Part shown: one piece after another, positions 58,007 through 64,000 of the stretch | How the letters are laid out: each line of letters opens with the position of its first letter | Numbering within the stretch: the first letter of the stretch is position 1 | DNA from: Microcella sp. | GTDB lineage: Bacteria; Actinomycetota; Actinomycetes; Actinomycetales; Microbacteriaceae | Length of the DNA stretch: 64,000 bases | Direction: 5' to 3' | Assembly: GCF_025808395.1 (NCBI RefSeq) | Contig: NZ_CP075524.1 | Location: 2,700,383-2,764,382, forward strand | Position numbers and translations under genes: made by a program | The notes under the pieces: generated by a model | What the model was told of the DNA's origin: nothing | Databases searched by the model: none | Seen by the model: the letters and a program-made list of their open reading frames with translations, nothing else

Positions 58007-58521
58007 GCCGCCCGCCGTTCGCACCGTTCACCGACCGCGACGTCGACATCGTCTCGGCGCAACTCGGTCGGCAGGCGCGCGACGTCATCGGCATCGCCGC
58101 GCGCTGCGTGTGCGGTGCGCCGACCGTGGTCGCGACGAGCCCTCGGCTCGGCAACGGCACGCCATTTCCGACCCTGTACTACTTGAGCCACCCGGCCGCG
58201 ACGGCGGCCGTCTCGACCCTCGAGGCCGAGGGCCGCATGGCCGAGTACACCGCGATGCTGCTCGACGACGTCGAACTGCAGAACGCCTACCGCGCGGCGC
58301 ACGAGTCGTACCTCGGCGATCGGGAGGGCATCCTGAACGTTCCCGAGATCGAGGGATACTCTGCCGGCGGCATGCCAGTGCGCGTGAAGTGCCTGCACGC
58401 GCTCGTCGGGCACAGCCTCGCGGCAGGCCCGGGCGTGAACCCCATCGGAGACCTCGCCCTGGCCGAGTGCGGCTGGAGCCCCGAGGTGTGCGCATGCGAC
58501 GCCGACCAGCGCCCCGCCTGA
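58003..58521 (+). CDS. DUF501 family protein
   Basis: 172 residues. DVDIVSAQLGRQARDVIGIAARCVCGAPTVVAT, FPTLYYLSHPAATAAVSTLEAEG and GGMPVRVKCLHALVGHSLAAG match DUF501, found after divIC in most actinobacteria. Several cysteines (RCVCG, VKCLH, ECGW, VCACD) could bind metal. Function unknown. Its 3' end overlaps the subtilase gene by 28 bp. Confidence 0.92.
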   Translation: MSRPPFAPFTDRDVDIVSAQLGRQARDVIGIAARCVCGAPTVVATSPRLGNGTPFPTLYYLSHPAATAAVSTLEAEGRMAEYTAMLLDDVELQNAYRAAHESYLGDREGILNVPEIEGYSAGGMPVRVKCLHALVGHSLAAGPGVNPIGDLALAECGWSPEVCACDADQRPA

Positions 58522-59759
58522 GGCGCGCGAGTGCGCTGCTCATCGCGAGCGGCCTGGCCGTCGGCGTGCTGCTGCCCGGCTCGCTCGCCGAGCCCGCGTT
58601 CGCCGATGCCGTGCGCGACCGGCAGTACTGGCTGAGCGAGCTCGGCATCACGCAGGCCTGGAGCACCACGCGCGGCGAAGGCGTCGTCATCGCCATCATC
58701 GATTCGGGGGTGGATGCCACGCATCCCGACCTGGCCGGCGCCGTCATCGGGGGCACCGATGTCTCGGGTCGAGGCTCGCCCTCCGGCACCGAGCCCCTCG
58801 GCCCCGACGGCCGCACGCACGCCACCATGGTTGCCTCGCTCGCCGCCGGTCGCGGAAGCGCGCCGGGAGTCGGCGTGATCGGTGCGGCACCCGCCGCCTC
58901 GATACTCAGCATCTCGCTCGTGTTCGGGCCGGGTGAGCGCAGCGGCGACGACCAGATCTCAGAGGGCGTCGTCTGGGCGGTCGACAACGGCGCCGACATC
59001 ATCTCGCTCTCGCTGACCCGCAATCGCATCGACTGGCCCGAGAGCTGGGATGACGCGTTTCTCTACGCAGAAGAGAACGACGTGGTCGTCATCGCCGCAG
59101 CTGGCAACCGCGGCAGCGGCACCGACCAGGTGGCGGCGCCCGCCACGATGCCGGGAGTGCTCGCCGTGGGAGGCATCGACCGTGCGGGGCGGGCGAGCAC
59201 CGCCGCGTCGACCGAGGGCATCACGATCGGAGTCATGGCTCCCAGCGAGGGGCTCATCGGCGCAGTGCCAGGGGGCGGCCACCGACTCTGGCAGGGCACG
59301 AGCGGCGCGACGCCCATCGTGGCCGGCATCGCGGCGCTCGTGCGTGCCGCGCACCCCGACCTCGATGCTGCGGGCGTCATCAACCGCATCATCAGCACGG
59401 CGCGCCCCGTGACCTCGGTCGTGCCCGACCCCGACTATGGATACGGTGTCATCGACGCCGCCGCGGCGGTGAGCGCAGAGGTGCCGAACGTCACCGCGAA
59501 CCCCCTGGGGTCGCTCGCCGAATGGATCACCGTCAATCGTCGCGCAGACGCCGCGCCGCTCGAGGTGGCCATCGCTGCGGCCCAGCCGCCGCGCGCTCGC
59601 GCGGTCACGGCACCGCCCTCTCTGGTGCCGAGCTTCATCGTGCGGGAGGCTGCGGCGAGCATCCCTCTCGTGATCATCATCGCCGGAACAGGCACGGTGC
59701 TCACCGCGCTCGGCGCCGCGGCCGCCCTGCGGTTCGTCAGCCGCCGCCGTTCAGAGTAG
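58494..59759 (+). CDS. Subtilisin-like serine protease (S8), membrane-anchored
   Basis: 421 residues from the ATG at 58494. Signal peptide to about AFADA, then the catalytic triad D70 (IAIIDSGVDATHPDL), H109 (DGRTHATMVASLAAG) and S270 (GTSGATPIVAGIAALV). A C-terminal membrane segment (SIPLVIIIAGTGTVLTALGAAAALRF) and basic tail give the layout of mycosin-type proteases, but no type VII secretion genes are present here. Likely acts on the outer side of the membrane. Confidence 0.9.
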   Translation: MRRRPAPRLRRASALLIASGLAVGVLLPGSLAEPAFADAVRDRQYWLSELGITQAWSTTRGEGVVIAIIDSGVDATHPDLAGAVIGGTDVSGRGSPSGTEPLGPDGRTHATMVASLAAGRGSAPGVGVIGAAPAASILSISLVFGPGERSGDDQISEGVVWAVDNGADIISLSLTRNRIDWPESWDDAFLYAEENDVVVIAAAGNRGSGTDQVAAPATMPGVLAVGGIDRAGRASTAASTEGITIGVMAPSEGLIGAVPGGGHRLWQGTSGATPIVAGIAALVRAAHPDLDAAGVINRIISTARPVTSVVPDPDYGYGVIDAAAAVSAEVPNVTANPLGSLAEWITVNRRADAAPLEVAIAAAQPPRARAVTAPPSLVPSFIVREAAASIPLVIIIAGTGTVLTALGAAAALRFVSRRRSE

Positions 59760-59799
59760 ATTGGGGCGGTTCCCTCTACCACCAAGGAGTGCTTTTCCC

Positions 59800-61119
59800 G
59801 TGCCCAGAATTCTTGTCGTCGGTGGCGGCTATGCCGGTTTCTACACCGCTCTGAAGCTCGAAAAGCAACTGCGCCGCGGTGAGGCCGAAGTCATCATGGT
59901 CGACCCGCTGCCCTACATGACCTACCAGCCCTTCCTGCCCGAAGTGGCCGCAGGCTCGATCGAGCCCCGCCACGCCGTGGTCTCGCACCGACGGCACCTG
60001 AAGCGCACCACCGTGATCACTGCGGCCGTCACCGGCATCGACCACGCGGCCAAGACCGCCACGATCGCTCCCGAGGTCGGCGAGCCCTACACGATCGACT
60101 ACGATCACGTCGTCGTCACGGCCGGCTCGGTGTCGCGCACCTTCCCGATTCCGGGAGTGGCAGATGTCGCCATCGGCATGAAGTCGATCGAGGAGGCCGT
60201 CGCGGTGCGCGACCGACTCATCGACAACTTCAGCCGCGCAGCCCTGCTGCCTGCGGGCCCCGAACGCGACCGCCTGCTCACCGTCGTCGTCGTGGGCGGC
60301 GGCTTCGCCGGCATCGAGACCTTCGCCGAGCTGCGCAGCCTGGCGAGCTCGCTCCTCGCGCAGTACCCGGGCCTCTCGATCGACGACACCCACTTTCACC
60401 TCATCGAGGCGATGGGGCGCATCATGCCCGAAGTGTCGCTCAAGACCAGCCACTGGGTGCTCAAGAACCTCGCTCAGCGCGACGCCATCGTGCACCTCGA
60501 CACGCAGCTCACGAGTGCCGTCGACGGCCGCATCGAGCTGTCGACCGGCGAGACCTTCGAGAGCGACCTCGTCATCTGGACGGCCGGCGTCATGGCCAAC
60601 CCCGTGCTGCGCGGCACCGACCTTCCCGTCGACGAGCGCGGGCGCCTGCGGGCGCAGCCTGACCTGCGCGTCGTCGACGACAACGGCCCCCTCGAGGGTG
60701 CGTGGACGGCGGGCGATGTCGCCGCAGTTCCCGACCTCTCGGGCGGCGGAGTCGGCGGCTACTGCGTGCCCAACGCGCAGCACGCCGTGCGCCAGGGCAA
60801 GCAACTGGCCAAGAACCTCATCGCCGTGCTGCGCGACGAGCAGCCGCGAGAGTACAACCACACCAACCTCGGCGCCGTCGCCGGCCTCGGGCTGTGGGTG
60901 GGCGTGTACCAGTGGCGCGGCGTCGCGGTGAAGGGCTGGATGGCCTGGATCATGCACCGCGGCTACCACGGCCTCGCCATCCCGATGTGGGAGCGCAAGC
61001 TGCGGGTCTTCGGCGGCTGGGTCGGGCACTTCTTCCTCGGCCGCGACACCGTGAGCCTGTCGGCGCGCGAGACGCCCCAGGCCTACTTTCAGAAGTTCGC
61101 CTCGCGCCCCAAGGTCTGA
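59800..61119 (+). CDS. Type II NADH dehydrogenase / NAD(P)-FAD oxidoreductase
   Basis: 439 residues from the GTG at 59800 with AAGGAG 10 bp upstream. FAD-binding LVVGGGYAGFYTALKLE at the N-terminus, NADH-binding VVVVGGGFAGIETFAEL at about 165, and AWTAGDVAAVPD. The C-terminal part has amphipathic and hydrophobic stretches (LGLWVGVYQWRGVAVKGWMAW) as in NDH-2. Likely transfers electrons from NADH to menaquinone at the membrane. Confidence 0.9.
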   Translation: MPRILVVGGGYAGFYTALKLEKQLRRGEAEVIMVDPLPYMTYQPFLPEVAAGSIEPRHAVVSHRRHLKRTTVITAAVTGIDHAAKTATIAPEVGEPYTIDYDHVVVTAGSVSRTFPIPGVADVAIGMKSIEEAVAVRDRLIDNFSRAALLPAGPERDRLLTVVVVGGGFAGIETFAELRSLASSLLAQYPGLSIDDTHFHLIEAMGRIMPEVSLKTSHWVLKNLAQRDAIVHLDTQLTSAVDGRIELSTGETFESDLVIWTAGVMANPVLRGTDLPVDERGRLRAQPDLRVVDDNGPLEGAWTAGDVAAVPDLSGGGVGGYCVPNAQHAVRQGKQLAKNLIAVLRDEQPREYNHTNLGAVAGLGLWVGVYQWRGVAVKGWMAWIMHRGYHGLAIPMWERKLRVFGGWVGHFFLGRDTVSLSARETPQAYFQKFASRPKV

Positions 61120-61140
61120 GTCGATCTAGGCTGGTCGCGC

Positions 61141-61213
61141 GCCCCGGTAGCCCAATGGCAGAGGCAGGCGACTTAAAATCGCTTCAGTGTGGGTTCGAGC
61201 CCCACCCGGGGTA
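61141..61213 (+). tRNA. tRNA with anticodon UAA and short variable loop (formally Leu)
   Basis: Acceptor gccccgg/ccggggt (one terminal G.U), anticodon stem ggcga/tcgct around loop cttaaaa (anticodon TAA), 5-nt variable region and T arm gtggg-ttcgagc-cccac. The UUA-reading anticodon says leucine, but tRNA-Leu normally has a long variable arm and this one does not. Discriminator is A. The identity of the amino acid is therefore doubtful. Confidence 0.8.
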
Positions 61214-61268
61214 CGGCGACACGGCGCGACGCTTGCGCGTCGCGGGGTTCGAGCCCCACCCGGGGTAC
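61191..61268. repeat. 24-bp direct repeat duplicating the tRNA 3' end
   Basis: The last part of the tRNA (gggttcgagccccacccggg and gtac, 61191-61214) recurs exactly at 61245-61268. Between them is a 30-bp spacer with an 8-bp hairpin (61225-61244, loop ttgc), which may end tRNA transcription. A duplicated tRNA 3' end is the classic trace of site-specific integration, or of a decayed second tRNA. The second copy touches the stop codon of the lacI gene. Confidence 0.85.
61225..61244 (+). terminator. Hairpin between the tRNA and its 3'-end duplicate
   Basis: cgcgacgc/gcgtcgcg stem with a 4-nt loop, 11 bp after the mature tRNA end. Confidence 0.5.
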
Positions 61269-62297
61269 TCAGCTCGACGCTGGGGCGATCGAGTCGCGCT
61301 CGACGATGGGCATGGGCACGAGTATCTCGCCCGATCGATCGTGGTCGAGCAGAACCTCGACCGCGGTGCGGCCCATCTGCTCGTGCGGCAGCGCGATGGT
61401 CGTGAGGCCGGGTCTCATGTAGGCGGCGATCTCGTCGTTGTCGAACGAGACGATCGACACGTCGTCTGGCACGGAGAGCCCGGCCTCGGTGAGTGCCTGA
61501 TGCGCGCCGAAGGCCAGGCGGTCGTTGAGCGCCAGAATGCTGCGCACTGCTGACCTTCGGCGCTTCAAGATCTTCTTCATCGCGGCATAGCCGTGCTCGG
61601 GCTCCCACAACCAGATCGATTCGGTCACAGCGAATTTTAGGCCGTGGTCTCGCATGGCCTCGCCGATTCCGGCGATGCGCCGTGCGACGGTCATCGACCG
61701 AAAGAGGCCGCGTTCTGCTTCTTCGTCGAAGCCCAACAGCACGATGCCCTCGCGGTGGCCTCTCGACGCGAGAAGATCGACGGCAGTGCGTCCGCCTTGA
61801 CGCTCGTCGGGCAGCACCGAGTTGGGGTACGAGTCGTTGGTGGCGTTGAGCAGCACCACTTGAGTGCTGTCGGGAATGCGGGGAACGTACAGTTCTCGAG
61901 ATCGCATGGTGGCGAAGATGATGCCGTCGACTTGGCGATCGAGCACAGCCTCGATCGCTTCTGCTTCGCGGCGCGGGTCGCCCGCGGTCTCGAGCACGAG
62001 CAGGACGTGCTTGGCGTCGTGCGCGGCGTCGAGCGCACCCTTGATGAGCCCGCTGGCGAAGCGGGTCGTGGCCACGACGTCAGAGATGAAGCCGATCGTG
62101 TCGGTGGTCGAGGTGCGCAGGCCGCGAGCAGTCAGGTTCGGTCGATAGCCGAGTTCTTCGGCAGCTCTGATCACCCGGTCGTGCGCGTCTTGCGAGAGGC
62201 GTGTGTCTGGCCGACCGTTCAAGATCATCGAGGCGGCTGTCGACGACAGGCCAGCACGCCGTGCGACATCGCTCAACGTGACGCGTTTGCTCGGCAT
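61269..62297 (-). CDS. LacI-family transcriptional regulator
   Basis: 342 residues. N-terminal HTH (VTLSDVARRAGLSSTAASMILNGR) with the LacI hinge, then a periplasmic-binding-protein-like domain (TIGFISDVVATTRFASGLIKGAL, VDGIIFATMRSRELYVP, SILALNDRLAFGAHQALTEAGL, PDDVSIVSFDNDEIAAYM). Divergent from the sugar-binding protein gene, with a matching palindrome in the gap, so it is the likely repressor of that transporter. The stop abuts the tRNA-end repeat. Confidence 0.92.
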   Translation of the reverse strand: MPSKRVTLSDVARRAGLSSTAASMILNGRPDTRLSQDAHDRVIRAAEELGYRPNLTARGLRTSTTDTIGFISDVVATTRFASGLIKGALDAAHDAKHVLLVLETAGDPRREAEAIEAVLDRQVDGIIFATMRSRELYVPRIPDSTQVVLLNATNDSYPNSVLPDERQGGRTAVDLLASRGHREGIVLLGFDEEAERGLFRSMTVARRIAGIGEAMRDHGLKFAVTESIWLWEPEHGYAAMKKILKRRRSAVRSILALNDRLAFGAHQALTEAGLSVPDDVSIVSFDNDEIAAYMRPGLTTIALPHEQMGRTAVEVLLDHDRSGEILVPMPIVERDSIAPASS

Positions 62298-62356
62298 CGA
62301 TCGGTGGCCTCCTCTTTTTCGAGTGTAGGCCGCGCGCGGCGGTCGGCGCTGTTGGC

Positions 62357-62386
62357 TTGACAGGAAACGGGAGAATGGTGCTAAAT
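62357..62386 (+). promoter_or_regulatory. Promoter of the sugar ABC transporter operon
   Basis: TTGACA at 62357-62362 and CTAAAT at 62381-62386, spacing 18. The -10 lies inside the LacI-type palindrome. Confidence 0.6.
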
Positions 62387-62398
62387 GGATTTAGCACC
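62377..62398. promoter_or_regulatory. LacI-type operator palindrome
   Basis: A perfect 22-bp inverted repeat: arms GGTGCTAAAT and ATTTAGCACC around a central GG. It covers the -10 region, so binding would block the promoter. Confidence 0.7.
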
Positions 62399-62487
62399 GA
62401 TCCTGCCGGGTCGGGCGTGATCGTGGGCGTTGTGCCATGACACCCTGTCGATCAGCGACCAAGAGACAAGACAAAGGAGTCACACTG

Positions 62488-63837
62488 ATGCGTCTTCACA
62501 CATCACGGCGCGGGTCGACCCGCGCCGTGCTCGGCGCGACCGTCGCTTTCGCGATGATCGGGCTTGCCGGGTGCGCGCCCGGAGGCACGGGCCCCGCTCC
62601 GACCGGCGACACTGAGGTCAGCACGGTGCTGACCGACGAAGAGGTCGTTCTCACCATCGCCGACGAGACGGGCTTTCCCGTCACCGACGCGCTCACCGAA
62701 GAGTTCACGCGGCAATATCCGAACGTGACCTTCGAGGTCACGCGCGACACGTTCCAGAACCTCACCGCGAACGCGCCGCGACTGCTCGCGGGCTCGAACC
62801 CGCCCGACCTGATCCGCCTCCCGACCATCGGCGACACGGTGCGCGACGGACTCCTCGCGAACCTCGACCCCTATTTCGAGGCGTACGGCTGGGATTCGTG
62901 GCCCGCATCGCAGCTCGCGCCAATGCGCATGTCTGACGAGGGCGTGCGCGGTTCGGGCTCGCTCTACCAGCTCGGTCTCGGCTACAGCGTGACCGGCATC
63001 TTCATGAACATGGAGATCGCCTCGCGACTCGGCATCACCTCGACGCCCTCGACCATGGCCGAGTTCGAAGCGATGATGGCGACCGCCAAGGCCGCGGGCG
63101 AGCTGCCGATCATGGCAGGCGACTCTGACGGTGTCGTGAACTTCGTGGTGCAGGCCGCCATGAACCAGTTCGCCGACCAGGACGAGTTCTTGAGCTGGAT
63201 GTTCAATGAGCCGGGTGCGACCTACAACACGCCAGGCAACGTGCAGGGCGCCGAGCTCATTCGCGACTGGGCCGACAAGGGCTACTTTCCGTCTGACATC
63301 AACGCGATCGACTACTTCTCGTTCGTGACGCGGTTCTCAGAGGGCGAAGGCCTCTTCACGTTCAACGGAAACTGGGCCGCAGCCGGCTACCAGGATGCGC
63401 TGGGTGACGACGTCACGTTCTTCCTCGTGCCTCCGATCAACGAAGGCGACCGTCACATCGCGATGGGCGCCGGCAACTCGTTCTCGGTGGCTGCCGGCTC
63501 TGACAACATCAACGAGATCGTGTACTTCCTCAACTGGATCCACACCGATCCGGCCGCGCGTCAGATCATCGTCGACATCACCGGCGCGTCGCCCGGCGGC
63601 GACCCCAGCCTGCCGCTGCCCGAGGTGGCGCCAGGTTCGCTCATCGAGCGCGCACTCGAGATGTCTGCTCAGATCGGCGCCGAGAACGGCCAGGTCGACT
63701 TCATGGCCAACACCACGGCCGGCATCTATGCAGGGTCGATCATTCCCGAGTCGCAGCTGCTGGTGACCAGCCAGATCACCGGTCGTGAGTTCGTCGAGCG
63801 CGTCCAGGCGTTCTACGAGCAAGAGCTGGGTCTCTGA
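62488..63837 (+). CDS. Carbohydrate ABC transporter substrate-binding lipoprotein
   Basis: 449 residues from the ATG at 62488, with AAGGAG at 62473-62478. Lipobox AMIGLAGC puts the lipid-modified Cys at residue 29. The mature domain is a family 1-type extracellular solute-binding protein (LTEEFTRQYPNVTFEVTRDT, AGSNPPDLIRLPT, FTFNGNWAAAGYQDALGD, AMGAGNSFSVAAGS). Presumably imports a sugar or oligosaccharide together with the permeases whose first gene starts at 63902. Confidence 0.92.
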   Translation: MRLHTSRRGSTRAVLGATVAFAMIGLAGCAPGGTGPAPTGDTEVSTVLTDEEVVLTIADETGFPVTDALTEEFTRQYPNVTFEVTRDTFQNLTANAPRLLAGSNPPDLIRLPTIGDTVRDGLLANLDPYFEAYGWDSWPASQLAPMRMSDEGVRGSGSLYQLGLGYSVTGIFMNMEIASRLGITSTPSTMAEFEAMMATAKAAGELPIMAGDSDGVVNFVVQAAMNQFADQDEFLSWMFNEPGATYNTPGNVQGAELIRDWADKGYFPSDINAIDYFSFVTRFSEGEGLFTFNGNWAAAGYQDALGDDVTFFLVPPINEGDRHIAMGAGNSFSVAAGSDNINEIVYFLNWIHTDPAARQIIVDITGASPGGDPSLPLPEVAPGSLIERALEMSAQIGAENGQVDFMANTTAGIYAGSIIPESQLLVTSQITGREFVERVQAFYEQELGL

Positions 63838-63839
63838 CG

Positions 63840-63905
63840 ATGCTGGCGCTCGATGACGATCGGCGGGGACGCGTGATCCCTCGCCTGGGGGTGCTTGCGC
63901 CGTGA
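63840..63905 (+). CDS. Possible 21-residue ORF coupling to permease start
   Basis: ATG at 63840 runs for 21 codons and stops at 63903-63905 in a GTGA overlap with the putative permease start. It may be a translation-coupling leader or chance. Confidence 0.2.
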   Translation: MLALDDDRRGRVIPRLGVLAP

Positions 63906-64000
63906 CCGTCGTTCGTTCGTCGAGCGCACCTCGTCGGGGGGGGGGCGGGGCGGGCGCCCCCCCCGGCGCCCCAACCGGGGGGGGGGGGTTAGTTGGGGGG
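63902..64000 (+). CDS. Likely start of sugar ABC transporter permease (partial)
   Basis: A GTG at 63902 opens VTVVRSSSAPRRG in frame, the kind of basic N-terminus that precedes MalF-type permeases, and the position after a solute-binding protein fits. The frame cannot be followed, because the sequence turns into G/C runs after about 63936. Confidence 0.35.
   Translation, partial: MTVVRSSSAPRRGGGGAGAPPGAPTGGGGLVGG
63936..64000. other. Low-quality contig end
   Basis: The last 65 bases are mostly long runs of G and C, unlike any coding pattern. Most likely poor read ends; do not interpret. Confidence 0.85.

Noticed and set aside
58494..59759. Type VII secretion mycosin locus
   Set aside because: The subtilase has the mycosin layout, but no EccB, EccC, EccD or WXG100 genes are nearby.
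1..64000. Apparent excess of the hexamer GGATGC/GCATCC
   Set aside because: It catches the eye as GAT-GC codons, but the rough number seen is close to what base composition alone predicts (about 20 per strand). Only a proper k-mer test could revive it.
1..64000. CRISPR array, prophage or secondary-metabolite cluster
   Set aside because: No regularly spaced repeats, phage structural genes, integrase or modular synthases were found.

Overview
The window is about 64 kb of very high-GC DNA. It carries a tightly packed block of housekeeping genes in an order known from Actinomycetota: metG, tatD, rsmA, ispE and an ABC-F gene, then glmU and prs, then rplY, pth, mfd, mazG, hisS, eno, an ftsB/divIC-like gene, DUF501 and a subtilase. 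Gene content, GTG starts, ATGA-type overlaps, short intergenic gaps and an Asp/Ala-rich, GC-ending codon style point to Microbacteriaceae or a close relative. The genus cannot be named from this. The sequence looks like an assembly contig whose right end decays into G/C homopolymers. The left end cuts an hrpA-type helicase gene.

Layout. 1-2078: 5' part of a DEAH-box RNA helicase gene (minus strand). 2361-6635: a GntR regulator and the 2-methylcitrate (propionate) operon prpD-prpB-prpC. 6650-10426: an aldo/keto reductase, an AMP-forming ligase, a sortase-type surface protein (LADTG) and a DUF3060 lipoprotein. 10430-12309 (minus): a CoA-binding protein and O-acetylhomoserine sulfhydrylase. 12449-16406: a DUF418 membrane protein, protein O-mannosyltransferase (minus) and rsmI. 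16403-18046 (minus): three neighbouring small lipoprotein genes. 18092-21603: metG, tatD, rsmA. 21600-25533: rlmC and then an AT-richer accessory patch with a hypothetical gene, a complete IS3-family element and a secreted protein, lying between rsmA and ispE. 25684-30609: ispE, lspA (minus), a thiolase/CoA-transferase operon (minus) and its divergent IclR regulator. 30656-35379: ABC-F ATPase, SulP transporter and small genes including a MarR regulator. 35447-40171: tRNA-Gln, serine ammonia-lyase, a SRPBCC-like gene, glmU and prs. 40397-47706: a small membrane protein, a class III aminotransferase, a CoA-transferase fused to a membrane domain, 6-phosphogluconate dehydrogenase, a pair of unknown small proteins, an ABM monooxygenase and gluconokinase. 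47851-61119: rplY, pth, mfd, a CPBP protease, mazG, hisS, eno, ftsB-like, DUF501, a subtilase and a type II NADH dehydrogenase. 61141-64000: an odd tRNA with anticodon UAA whose 3' end is duplicated, then a LacI regulator (minus), a sugar-binding lipoprotein and the start of a permease gene.

Pathways. PrpDBC form the methylcitrate route from propionyl-CoA to pyruvate and succinate, with a GntR protein as likely controller. The thiolase and CoA-transferase under an IclR regulator suggest 3-oxoadipate or acetoacetate breakdown. Gnd and gluconokinase feed the pentose phosphate pathway. RsmI, RsmA, RlmC, MetG, HisS, Pth, L25 and two tRNAs serve translation. GlmU, Prs, IspE and enolase serve cell-wall precursor, nucleotide, isoprenoid and central metabolism.

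The most unusual items are: (i) a recurring class of long hyphenated palindromes in intergenic gaps, each with different arm sequences, where the single mismatch in three of them is a G.U pair on the plus strand; (ii) a class III CoA-transferase fused to a multi-pass membrane domain; (iii) a short-variable-loop tRNA with anticodon UAA plus a duplicated 3' end, in a genome segment where UUA codons are rare but one sits at codon 6 of an apparently leaderless mfd; (iv) the accessory patch splitting rsmA from ispE; and (v) two small unknown proteins at 46014-46822. No CRISPR array, phage module, integrase or biosynthetic cluster was seen.
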